Below, in pieces: positions 49,001 to 60,348 of a stretch of DNA of 64,000 bases. The notes under the pieces were generated by a model that did no database searches, was not told the origin of the DNA, and saw only the letters and a list, made by a program, of their open reading frames with translations. Every line of letters begins with the position of its first letter. Position 1 is the first letter of the stretch. A program made the translations under genes and the position numbers. The stretch is from Pegea sp. RAD2-039 (lineage: Eukaryota > Chordata > Thaliacea > Salpida > Salpidae): positions 868,001 through 932,000 of the forward strand of contig JAQGEQ010000175.1 in the NCBI GenBank assembly GCA_034620365.1, read 5' to 3'.

Positions 49001-50939
49001 TAGACTAAACATTAAAATTGCATCTATTTTTATCCATATTGAATTTGCTTAAAAATGATGACAATTATCAAGTTAACCCAAAAATAGAAAAAAAATTATT
49101 CTAAAATTTCCAAATTTCTAAAATCAATATCATCAAATTTATATATAAAAAAACGAAAACGAATAAATTTTTTTTATCGGAAAATCATTCAACAATTTTT
49201 GAAAAAAAGAAAGAAAATGCTAAAAAGATTTTCACAAAAACGAAGACATCATTTGAATAAAGTAAGATTAAAGCCACAATCTATATAAATGTTGAAATAG
49301 ATTTTTTCAAAATAACAATAATATTAAATAATAACAATAATAATACTTTCATAATACTAAAAAATGTAAACATAAGCAAATTTACATTTCGTTAAAGCAT
49401 CTTAAATTTAAAACTCTTTTTAGTAGTATATTTACTTTGTATTTTTGCTACAAGTTTCAACTATTTATAAGTTTTGATGTAATACTTAAAACTTTGCCAG
49501 CCACAAAAGGCAAAATTACATTACATAGGAGGCTCTATAAATTTACTTCAAATTTCTACAAAAAAAAATATAGCTTCTGAATACTTAGAAAATAAAACCT
49601 ATAATCTATTCTGATAAATTACTGACTTGTTTTAATTCGTTGAATAAATTGTTAAATACAATTGACAGAAATTCTATAAAATTAAACATTTTTCATCAGT
49701 ATTTCATTAGCTTGTATTCAAACATAAAGCCAAGTTAAGACAAAATGTATATTTAATCTGCAAATAACGTTTACAACTATTATTAGTAGCAGGTACGTAT
49801 ACTATGCATAAAAATTGTCTTATAGATTAATCTGAAATTTCAAAATTAGAATGTTACCTAACAGTTTTTTACAAAATTAATTTTTCCTTACTCATGAATA
49901 GAAATTATGACTAAAATTTCTTTGGTCTTATTTGTGAAGCCTGAAATACTTTCATAGATAACATTATAAAGTTTAGAAATTTTATCTAAAATAATTTTGA
50001 TTATAGCTAACTTCTTTTTATCCTAAAATCTTTAATCAAATCATCTTCTGTAACTGACATCACACAAAAAAATTATCTAAACACTATAAACTGATAATTG
50101 TTTTCTTATAATTAGATTCTGCTAATTTATTATAAAAAAAAACTTTTGTTACTTTAAACTTTTTCATTCAAAATTAGTTGAACAATTTACTTATCAAATT
50201 TTTTTTCTAATTCTTTCTCTTTCTATATCTACATCAGACCACTAGACCTCCTACACAACAACAACCTTTTTCTTCAGCGTTTTTTCTCTTTCTCTCGCTG
50301 CATGACGTCATGATGTTGCGTGTGTGTTTAGCGTGCTTAAAAACCTTGCATTAAGGAAGATGTTAATTTTCCTAATCTTTAATTGATCTTTTTTACCCGC
50401 TGTCACTGATTGAAAATCTTCTATAAAAACAAAACACAAATTAGTTTGTCATAGCTAAGAAAGATGCATCGAAGCTTATGACGTCATCATAACGAATCCG
50501 ACGAAAAGAAGCTTTTATTTACCCTCAATTTAAATAAATAGTAGTCAATAAAGTTTCTTCAGAACTTTTGAATAAATACTAAATAAATTCCAACAAATTT
50601 TTCGCAAACACAGAAGCCGAATATTTAGAGGATTTTTTTATAAGTAAAACTCGTAATTATTTAAGAAGGAATAACTGAAACTGATTTAATATAAAACTAA
50701 AACCCGAAAACATTAATTCTAAACTCTTTCTAGGTTATTTTAGTCGAAGTTCAGTCGTAGCTAGCTTTTATTTCAAAAACAAAAACCAAAAACCTTTCCT
50801 GTTGCTAGCTTTCAATCAGTCTCACTATAAATGAATAAATCTGAATATTATATAAGTTGAAAGAAGGTTATAGTAAAATTGTTGCTCGAAATGACGAGTT
50901 GTACTGTTTCCGGCAATCAAAACGTGTTTCCTTTCGGGT

Positions 50940-50959
50940 ACATCGTATCCATACGATGT
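50940..50959. repeat. Short perfect inverted repeat
   Basis: ACATCGTAT-CC-ATACGATGT: 9-base arms with a 2-base spacer. A second inverted repeat lies 60 bases on (TGATGCTA at 51019-51026 and TAGCATCA at 51032-51039). Both sit in a locally G+C-richer patch. They could be dyad-symmetric protein sites or hairpins in a transcript. Confidence 0.6.
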
Positions 50960-53900
50960 TAAAATGGAGCTTTGAACTGATTCTTGACTTCGTAGAGGTT
51001 ATTCAACAAATTTGTGGTTGATGCTAATCACTAGCATCACCTAGCGGAAAGTATAATTTAATTGTAAAAGTTCTTTACAATATAGCAGAAAGTATAGAAA
51101 AAAGTTTAATGGATCACTATACAATAAGAATTTAGTTTTATATTTAAAGGTTAAAAAGAATATTTTTGTAAAAGAATGAACAGTTTTTAGCAGGTATAAT
51201 GGACAAAATGATTTTGTAAATTAACTTTATTTGAAAATTAAGGAGGTCATTAAGTATTACAAAATTAGCTTATATAATTACAAAGCTTAAAAAAATCAAA
51301 AGATAAAGGTAATTTTGTTTGAGAAAAAGAATATTTGAAGTAATTTTACAAAAGATTCACTATGTTCCATTTCACGAAAAAATAAATTTCTTGAATAAAA
51401 ACATTTTTATTCTGATTAAAAAGTTAACACAAGTTCTAACTGAAGTAATGGCACTTATAAAACTACTCCCTAAGAAATTACAAGTCAAAAATCTAGTTCC
51501 ACAAAAAAAATGAATAAATGAAAATTTCTTGTAAGAATTTGAATTCGTTTTTGGAGAAGTTCAGCGAGTGACTCACTTTTTAAAATAGCTTGTTTCATAA
51601 TAACCACAACGCTACCAACAAACCAATTGTCTAAAAATGCTGAAGCTCAAGTATTTATTAAATTCACATTTATTATTAATGCTAAAATGTATACATGACT
51701 GCTGAAAGCACATTTAAAAAGTAAATATTAATTGTTTAAAAGTATAAAATTCTCTTTTAAAAGTGTTTATTTGATCTAAATATGTGACTTGAAACGAATT
51801 AGCTAATAATTATTTGAACATCTACACACAAAACAAACAAAAGTTATCGGAAAAAATTAAACTGAAATATGAATAAGAGATTAGTTCTTAAAAGAACTTT
51901 TAAAATTGTAACAAGATACACACACAGTGATTACAGTCGTAGAATTAGTAATGTTTAAAAAAACCAAAGATAACGAATCAGATTTATATTTAAGAAGTTT
52001 TATTTTCTACAAATATTCACAACTTATCATGATTCAGTTTTCTTTTTTCAAGATTATGTTTTAAAGCAAATAAATTTCGTAAAATCACAAACACTTAGAA
52101 AGCTGAATAAAGTGCTGATAAAGACATACTCTGCATAAAAAACATTTCTTAGCTAGAATAGATTTGTAAAAAACTAATTCAATTAATTTTTTTCTTACTC
52201 TAACCTATTTGCGTAAAAAAAACGAAAAATACTTTTGAAAAGTATTACACTTGTATTCAAAGACATCAATAAAAAACTCTGAATCAAATCCGGCTCTATA
52301 GTTAGCTTAAAAACCCTTAAAAGTTTACTGCACGAAAAAAACTTTATTTAAAACTGTTCACTATCCTGTCATCTAGCATTTATACTAAACTTGCCACTAT
52401 ATTCATTTCAATTTTGTTGTTTAACCCTCAAGTTCTGTAACATGATTTATTAGAAGTAAAATACCTCTTTAATCAACATCAAGAGATTTGTTGAAAAGAT
52501 AATTAAAGATTTTATCAAATTTTCAAACAGTTTCAAGATCTCATGCTTTTATCTTATATAATTTTAATAATTACATAATAATATTCTGTAAATAAATTCA
52601 GTTTCGTAAGTACTAAAGAACTGAAAAATTTTTTTAAACAAACTTTCCTTTTTCTAACTTTATTTTACTTTTGATAAACTCATAATAACATTTTTTCTCT
52701 TTTTCTACCTTTTCAATGCAATAAAATATTAAAACAAAACTGTACGACTTTCTTTCAGTAAAATCAATAACTCATAAAATGTATTCATATATTCCAAATC
52801 ATAGTAGCAAACATTTTTTTATTTCTTTTACATTTAATGTTTACTTTTAATACCAACGTTCTTTTAAGACTTTGTCTCATAAGCCTTTCTTCATAACTTA
52901 AAGGGAAAATACCGGAGATGAAATATGAGATAAAACCTTGTTTTTTAATCATACTTATCCCACCTAATAATTGGTGATAACTTCAACATAAACCTATTTG
53001 GTTGGGTGGTTGCCTCAAACATTTTTATCTCATTTAAAAAATATTCCACCAAAATTACCATTTTTTTAGGAATATTTTCTATCATTTTTCTTAAAAAAAC
53101 ATTCAAAAAAATAATATTTGCTGATATTATAAATTTCTTTTTAATCAAAGTTTCAAATATAATGCAGTAAAAATTATTGTAATTACAGTATGTCGGATTT
53201 GCTTTAGAGGTAGTTTATATTCTTAAAATAAACTTTGAATATTAGCAAGCCACTAGATATTTTTATAAATTTATTATTCTTAAGCTCAAACATTGTATTA
53301 CAAAAAAAACTTGAAACAGTTGTGAAAACAATAAAAAGACCAAAACAAAGCAATCAAAGCAATAGCTCAAATTTATTTAGATCAATACTGTGATTATAAA
53401 CAACTTTTTAAATCTGGTTTTATACTTAACACTATTTAATTATTTTATTTCTAAATAAGTAACTTAAATATTTTTTAAAAGCAACAAGCTAATGCCGCGT
53501 TTTTGCTTATTACAGACCAACAAATTCTTATCAATTTTAAGCAATGATTACAAGAATTGTGGGTAAGACAAATTCTTTTCTTTAAGACTTAGTTTTGCTG
53601 AAATAGAAGTTTTTTCAACAACAAGCTGATCAAAAGGCTCAAATTTATGAAAGCTCAAAATTTTACATACAATTTGAACTAAATTACACTATATAACTTG
53701 TTAAAATTATATGACAAATCAAACAGGTGAAAATTTCAATAAGCTGCCAAAATAACGCTTTAATGTAAAAATATCACCAAAAAACTACTTTTCAGCAGCA
53801 AAACTAAACTTAAAAAATTGATAAATAGTTTTGAAATAATTTCAAGGCTTTATTAGGTTTTACTAATTTGAGGTTAAAAAAAACATTTACTCACAGAAAT

Positions 53901-55967
53901 CTTCCATATTAATACGAAAAGAGAACTAAATACCAAAACCACTAACCAGTAAGATTTGAACGAACTTCTGCTGCAAACACTTCACAGTAAAGAGATCCAA
54001 AGCGTAAAATCACATAACATATAAACATTTACAGACGTAACCGAGTAGGAACTATTTCTTGATTGTTTTTTTGACAAAAGTTGTCCTTCACCTGCTTTAT
54101 ATTGCTTTATGTAAGAAAATATTGCTAAAAAATATTTATAAGCTTTGCTATATATTTTACTAAATCAATTAAATCTTTAGTAATAAATATTAGTAGAATA
54201 GTTTAATTAACTTATCTATTTAGTTTAATTTATTAATTTTACACAACTTTCACCTGGCCTCAAAAGTATAAACTATTTTTGTAAACTTCTGTAAAAATAA
54301 AAACTTTTGTAGACTAATTTGTATAATGGTTGAGAAAAAAACTGTTTAAGATAAAATTTTTCTGCAGAGAATAAAGATTATTTAACAAAACTTTTTCCAA
54401 TTGATTCTTATCTAAACTTTATTCAGTGTTTTCTTTAGTTGTTTAGGGTTAAGCCACACTTTAAATATCAAGTGAAAAAAGAGCTCTTTTTTCTTGTTTA
54501 TAGTAATTTGTCCGAAATATATTTCGATAAAATTTTCATTTCTTCTAAATAAATTTCGAAAAAATTATTACTCTACAGGTAAAAACTCTCATTGAAAATT
54601 GAAATTACTACAAATTTGTACTTAAAATTTATTTTCAAGCTCTTAATAATCCCTTTGATGCTTAAACTAATACGTCTCAAATTTCTGAATAATCTCTTTT
54701 TTTAAGTATCTACAACGGTATTAACTTAACTACAGAACTCTTCTTAAACATTAGAAAGTTTTTAGTTTTTCAATTTACAACAATTATGATAAAAATGATT
54801 TTATAAGGAATCTTCTCTCCCGATATAATTAATTGCTTTTTTAAATACTGGCGGTTTAGTCGAATGAATGCATCACTTCGAACCCAATCTAACTTGAATG
54901 TATAAATTGCTGCGCCTTACAACACCAGAAATCGAGCAGAAAAAGTGATCCTTCCAACTATGAATGAATATATGACCGTTGACTTTGATGTCTTCAGTGA
55001 GTCACATGATCGGACAGCAGGTCTAAATAGTTTAGATAGCTCAGCACATGTTGCTCTTTAGTATAACAGTGTTACTATAAATCAAATATGTTTAATTTTA
55101 TTAGAAACATCATTACATTAAAAATTCTGAGAATCAGCTAATTTTATTGCTGTAATATTTAATATTTTTGTTTTTCTTCACTTCTTAGTCAATGCATTAA
55201 CTTAACCATTCAAAGTTTCTTGTTTATGTGAAGATATTTTTTTCTTTGCAAGTGCCGATTTATCACCCTCAATAAGCTAGATTACATTTAGTATTACGAG
55301 CTATTAAACCTATTTTGTTTTAATCTAAAACGATTTGTTTGATTATCTATTTCTGTTCAACACATGGCTACAAATGATTAAATACACTACTTTTATAACG
55401 AAAAGATAGGACTTCAAAAGGTATTGAGAAGTTGCAAGTATCATAGCTTAGCAAAAATTAATATAGAAAAGAAAATATTTTGTCTCATATTTTATTTTTT
55501 ATAGTGCATCAGTATCAATAAGAACTTCAATCTAAGTGAAGATTAGTAAAATATTTATGATTTGTATCTTAAGCTCGAAAAAGCCAAATTATCTTATTTG
55601 TTTTTAGCACTATTTGGCATTTTTGACACTGTTGCTGCAAACCTTTCTAAATATTGATATTTGTTTTTTTCTGCACATTTATGTATTTGTTATGTTTTAT
55701 GGTTATTTTTAAAATTTTTGCAAGTCAAGTTTGGCTCTAATTTTGTTTATTGAAGCCACAGTTAGTTTTATAACTTTTTTATGTAAAATTATAATTAATA
55801 TTCTTGTTATTTTACTAAATATTATAGAGTTTAAAGTTCAAAAAATATTTTTATGAATGTTCTTTTTTAATAATTATAGATCTTAGATTCTTAGTTGCTA
55901 TATAAATGTGTTTAATAAATCTTACTAAATAATAGTTTCTTAAAATTTTAGCTTTTGTCTTTAAGTA

Positions 55968-57210
55968 ATGGATGTTGAACATAAACCTCTTTTTGTTCCT
56001 CCACTTGATGTATTAAGTGATGTAATCAACAAAGGGCTTGAAGCCAATTATAAAAGTTCTTCTTGTAAGGTTGTTAGGTGCCCAAATTTGTCATGTGAGC
56101 CATTTTTCCTGGCATCACCTGGAATTTGTGGTAATACAAGACTTGCTGATGTTGGTGGAGTACCTTATTTAATTCCAAAAAGTCAATATCAAACAAAAGT
56201 TTATGATCTACAGGTTTTTATATTTAAAAATTCATTTTTTCCTCTCAATCACTCTCAAAGATCTTATTTCAAATCATTTCTTCCTCATCAGCTGTACTCT
56301 TCTTTAAATTATATATTTTATTTTGTAGCAAGTTTCTGAACAAGTAAACCTTCCTGGTTGTCTGATTTTAGGTGCCGGTGCTGGTTCTAAACATGTTGTT
56401 GGTTGTAATTGTGAGATGATTCCAAATATTCGTACAGCAGGTTACTTTCTATTTCTTTCCCTGAAGCATAATAGGTGATATTTTTATACAGGTGGTGAAA
56501 ATGATAGAAATAATCTAACTCATATATCTAAAGTGGATGAATCAGACGTATCAAAACATATATTAGAAAATTATGAAGAGAACCACAATTCTTCTTCACA
56601 GTTTTGTCTTTTAGCAAACTTATATTGTTCAGATGGAATAATTGGAAATGTTTTAGAAGTTAAAGCAAAAAGTAGAAAAGGTAAAATTGATGAAATCAAT
56701 TTCTCATCGATAATTCCTAAAACTTATTTCAAATTTTATCAATCTTATAGGCCCTAAGGACTTTGTTGGATGCATAAGGAATGCTATTAAATCTCATTAT
56801 GGTGAGGATCAACCTGTTGGAATGGGTGGAACTTTTATTGTTAAAAAAGGGAAGTTAAAAATTCATGTAATGCCTGATTTTTCTGTGAAACCTCTTGAAA
56901 CTGAAGAAGATGTAAACAATTGGTTGAAATTTTATGAAGCTGAGTAAGTAGCTTTTCAAACTATGATTTTCAAACTATAATTTTTTATAGCTCACCATTT
57001 GTATGTATGGCAACTTTGATATCTTCTGATTGTGGATTAGATTTAAGAGTTGAGCATACACATGGTTACAGTAAAGTGAATTCCCAAGGTGGTCATTATC
57101 ATATTGATACTACTCCTGAAGAAGTTGAATATTTGGGTTATTTTTGCCCTGCTGAGTATATTTATCGAATTGATCGACCAAAAGTTACCCATCAAATCGG
57201 ACGAGATTAA
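55968..57210 (+). CDS. C11orf54: C11orf54 (PTD012)-type ester hydrolase, complete
   Basis: Exons: 55968-56213, 56329-56440, 56492-56680, 56751-56943, 56991-57210; 319 residues against 315 in human. All junctions are GT-AG and in frame. Conserved blocks include ICGNTRLADVGGVPYLIP, LPGCLILGAGAG, VGMGGTFIVKKGK and the C-terminal EYLGYFCPAEYIYRID with HQIGRD at the end. The zinc ligands of the family are present: His269 and His271 in VEHTHGYS and His282 in GGHYHIDTT. The human protein is a zinc-containing monomer with esterase activity on model substrates and is found in nucleus and cytoplasm; its natural substrate is not established. Three of the four introns are only 47-70 bases long. The start follows an acceptor-like TTTTAG by 16 bases. 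AATAAA at 57276 ends the gene. Confidence 0.95.
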
Positions 57211-59638
57211 ATTCTTCGATATCTTTAATTTTTCTAATTATTTTATGCAAAAAATTAAAATTTGTATAGTTATGCAATAAAAACAACAAAATATATTCAA
57301 TTGTTTGTCAAATATGGACATTGATAACACAAAGCTGTTAATTTATGTAAATAAATGACTTATTAAAAACTCGGATTAATTTTTGAAGGTTTTAAAGAAG
57401 TTAATATTTAATAATAGATTTTAGACATCTACTATTTTTGATTTCGGTTCTTCCCCTAAAAAAATACTTTTTAGAATCATTTAAACGTGGTTTAAATATG
57501 TCGTCTTTAAATATGAAATCAGTCAAATAGAACATTTAAGTTATTGTGGTCGAAACTTGTTTGCCACAAACTTTGAAAAAAGCTGTTAAGGTATTCAGTA
57601 GTTTTTTTTGTTAACTACAATTTACTGTTTCAAAGTATTTACTTAAAATCAGTTTTCATTAAATATTTATTTTTTGACAATCATCTATCAGTTGTTTGTA
57701 TTTAAAAATTATTTGAAGGCCGATTTGCAGAATATTGAATTTTAGCAGCAATTAAATAATATTTAAAATCAAAGAATTTATTAAGTAATCAGTTGTAGTT
57801 GTCTATTTTAGACTTAAAGTTACTTCAAAATAACATTTTATTGATGAAAATTAAATAGAAGTTTGTCGATAGCAAAATCTTTGCAGATTAGATTCTTGTC
57901 ATGAAATTAATAAAATTATTCAAAATTGTATAAAAAAAAGTATCTAAAAAGAATCTACAATTTAAACAATTTTTTACGTTTCTATTTCGACGGACAGATT
58001 TGAAAACATATTTTTACTTCACCAGAATATTTCAACTTAATCTGTTTGTTACAAATTAGTTTGTTACACAAATTTAATATCCTTGCAATAAGCAACTAAA
58101 ATTAATTAGTGTATTCGAGATTTTTCATGTCTAGCGACAATCTTGTTTCTATATATAAATTTCTGCCGATTTAAGCAGTTTAAAAAGAGTAAATTGTAGA
58201 TATTCAGTTATCTTTTTTGGTAACAAAGAAAACAAAATTGTAAAAATAATTAATATCATACTCAAAAAGTTTTCTTTTTTTAATAAAGATAATAATAATT
58301 GGAATCGTTTATTTCCATTACAATCAATCTAATTTCTGTTTAGTTCTTTTACTCAGTATTGATAACTGTAGAAATCATAATTTAAAATAAACTATTTAAA
58401 ATAAATAAGTATCTAGCTTCTAAGTTGTAAATTTATTCTATTCAAGTTTATTAAAAGCATTTATAGTCAGAATTGCAGTAGTCTTAAAAGGCTTGTAACA
58501 TTAGTCTATAGCTTAAAAAATGAATTTTGTTTATCAAATTTATAACATTTTACATTCCAAAGATAGAATAAACGGACTGATAAGGAAAATCGAACTGTTA
58601 AATTGAACTTTAAATTCTATTTGTTAAAGACTGCTTTTGAAATATTGCACAACTCTTAAGATATTTCATAACTTGTTTCTTACGTAAATGATCTAGCAGT
58701 TTGGGAAGGTGTGCAGATGTAATAAAGTAATTCTGAGTGGACAACAAATAAATAGTTTTTTAAAAACCGTGAGAACTTCAAACATGTTATTCTATGATTT
58801 ATAAAAGCTTCTCTAGTTGATCTAAAAAACGAATAGCTTAATACTTTTTATTTTGGAAATTAAAGGTTTATAAAATTGACAAAAGTGTTTTATATTTTAT
58901 TTATCATTTGAATAATGAAAACATATTTCTAAAGGGGTCATTAGTGACATTTGAAGAACTCTAATCTATGAGATTTTGATTTTTATCTAATTTTCATAAT
59001 GTTGCTTTAATGACTCAAAAGTCACTTCAAAAATTAAATAATTTTGTTGGTTGTCATCTGTAACGTATGGTAGCTTTATTTATTGTCAACTTTAAGCACT
59101 GTATACAAAATCAATAATAGCTACTATCTATTGTAGATTAATTGTGTTTATATTTTTACAACTAAAAAATAGTTTTTATAAATAATTAACTATTGATATT
59201 ATAAATTGATTAAAAAATTTATAAAAAAAATAATTATATTGATTGTGTTTATACTTTTATACAAAATAGTTGTTATATTGTTTTGAGTTATTTATTATTC
59301 AAGTTGAAACTATAAACGCTATCTACATCATTAATTTTCGGAGCTTTTAGTTTTTCATCAAGATAAATTCCTTGTATCTTTCATCAAAACTTTATAACCT
59401 TCAACCCAAATCCTTTCATCAAATCAATAACCAAATTAAGTTTGGATTTAAACAGCTTTAAATTCAAAACAATTAAAAATTAACGTGTTAAATTGATTCA
59501 TCTTTATTCCAAACTATATGTTTACATAGACTTCTATAGAAGACAAAATTGAATTACATTTTTATTATTTCTAAACGAACACATGTATTTATACTGTTTA
59601 TCATTTAAACTCAAACAACTACCATTCTAGACTATAAA
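57211..59638. other. Intergenic, no gene seen
   Basis: AT-rich sequence between two plus-strand genes. The last 60 bases contain a weak TATTTATA (about 59588) that may serve the lectin-like gene. Confidence 0.5.
57276..57281 (+). terminator. C11orf54 poly(A) signal
   Basis: AATAAA 66 bases after the stop codon. Confidence 0.55.
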
Positions 59639-60348
59639 ATGAAATTGGTAATCTTGATATTTTCAGTTGCAGTTCACACAGCCTTTTCAGCAACAATAAG
59701 TAAGTTAAAAACGAGTTATAAAACTATATAATTTGTCAAGTTGATATTTTAACATTTTTTCTAATTACTTTTTAAAACTAAAATAATCACAATCAGCTGA
59801 AGGTGTTTGTATCATTTACAGATTGTGCTGATGGCGTTAGTTCTGGTGACAGCTGTTTCTTCCTTCTCGATGATTTTGGTTATGATTTCGAAGCAGCTAC
59901 AAAAGCCTGTGAAAAAGCAGATAGCCACTTAGCTTATATCAATGACTTGGACACGTTTCGTACAGTTGAAGCTTATTTTAGAGACCAACTTTTATCTTTA
60001 AATGATAATTACATGTACTTTTGGGTTGGTGCGACTTATGATGCAGTGGTTAGTTTCAGATCTCTTTTAAGATTGGTTATAACATTTAAATATCTTCATG
60101 TTCAAAGATTTTTATACAATTTTATTTCATAAACCGACTAAGCGACATTTTCACAGGAGAAACAAATGACACTTTTAAGTGGTGAAACTTCAGAATGGGA
60201 ATTTGTTTGGTATTTTGGCTTTCCAATAGAAGACAATTTCTTTAATCGAATTGCTTGGGGTATTAGAGATGACCCGGCTGATCCTTATCAAGGATACTTC
60301 AACACACCTGACTACCCAACTACTTCTGCTCTTTGCCAACGCAATTAA
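59639..60348 (+). CDS. Secreted C-type-lectin-like protein, three exons
   Basis: Exons: 59639-59699, 59822-60048, 60157-60348; 159 residues. Residues 1-18 (MKLVILIFSVAVHTAFSA) are a signal peptide, alone in exon 1. The mature protein resembles a single C-type lectin-like domain: two N-terminal Cys (NCADGVSSGDSC), a helix with KACEKADSHLAYINDLD, the typical WVGATYD strand, and a last Cys (ALCQRN) placed to pair with KAC. The usual WND motif and the penultimate Cys are missing, and there is no EPN/QPD triplet, so calcium-dependent sugar binding by the classic site is unlikely. The C-terminal half is instead rich in aromatic and acidic residues. A role in secretion-borne recognition or immunity is plausible but inferred. 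AATAAA at 60359 follows the stop closely. The TTCTAG 8 bases before the ATG could be an acceptor. Confidence 0.78.

Larger units (their letters stand above)
45195..55967. other. 10.8 kb gap with a few G+C-richer islands
   Basis: Mostly AT-rich sequence with no recognisable exon. The long open frames at 45580-45792 (-), 47665-47904 (-), 51319-51513 (+) and 52945-53148 (-) have AT-driven, motif-free composition. Contained items: a (TA)9 run at 46080; a G+C-richer zone at 50200-51060 with two TGACGTCA palindromes, a 23-codon ATG frame and two short inverted repeats; and another island at 54850-55075 with an uninterrupted 51-codon frame. The gap could hold promoters or a noncoding transcript, but nothing in the sequence proves it. 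Confidence 0.45.

Noticed and set aside
50891-50962. Small ORF of 23 codons (MTSCTVSGNQNVFPFG...)
   Set aside because: Too short, with no homologue recognised and no splice partner that extends it convincingly; kept only as part of the island finding.
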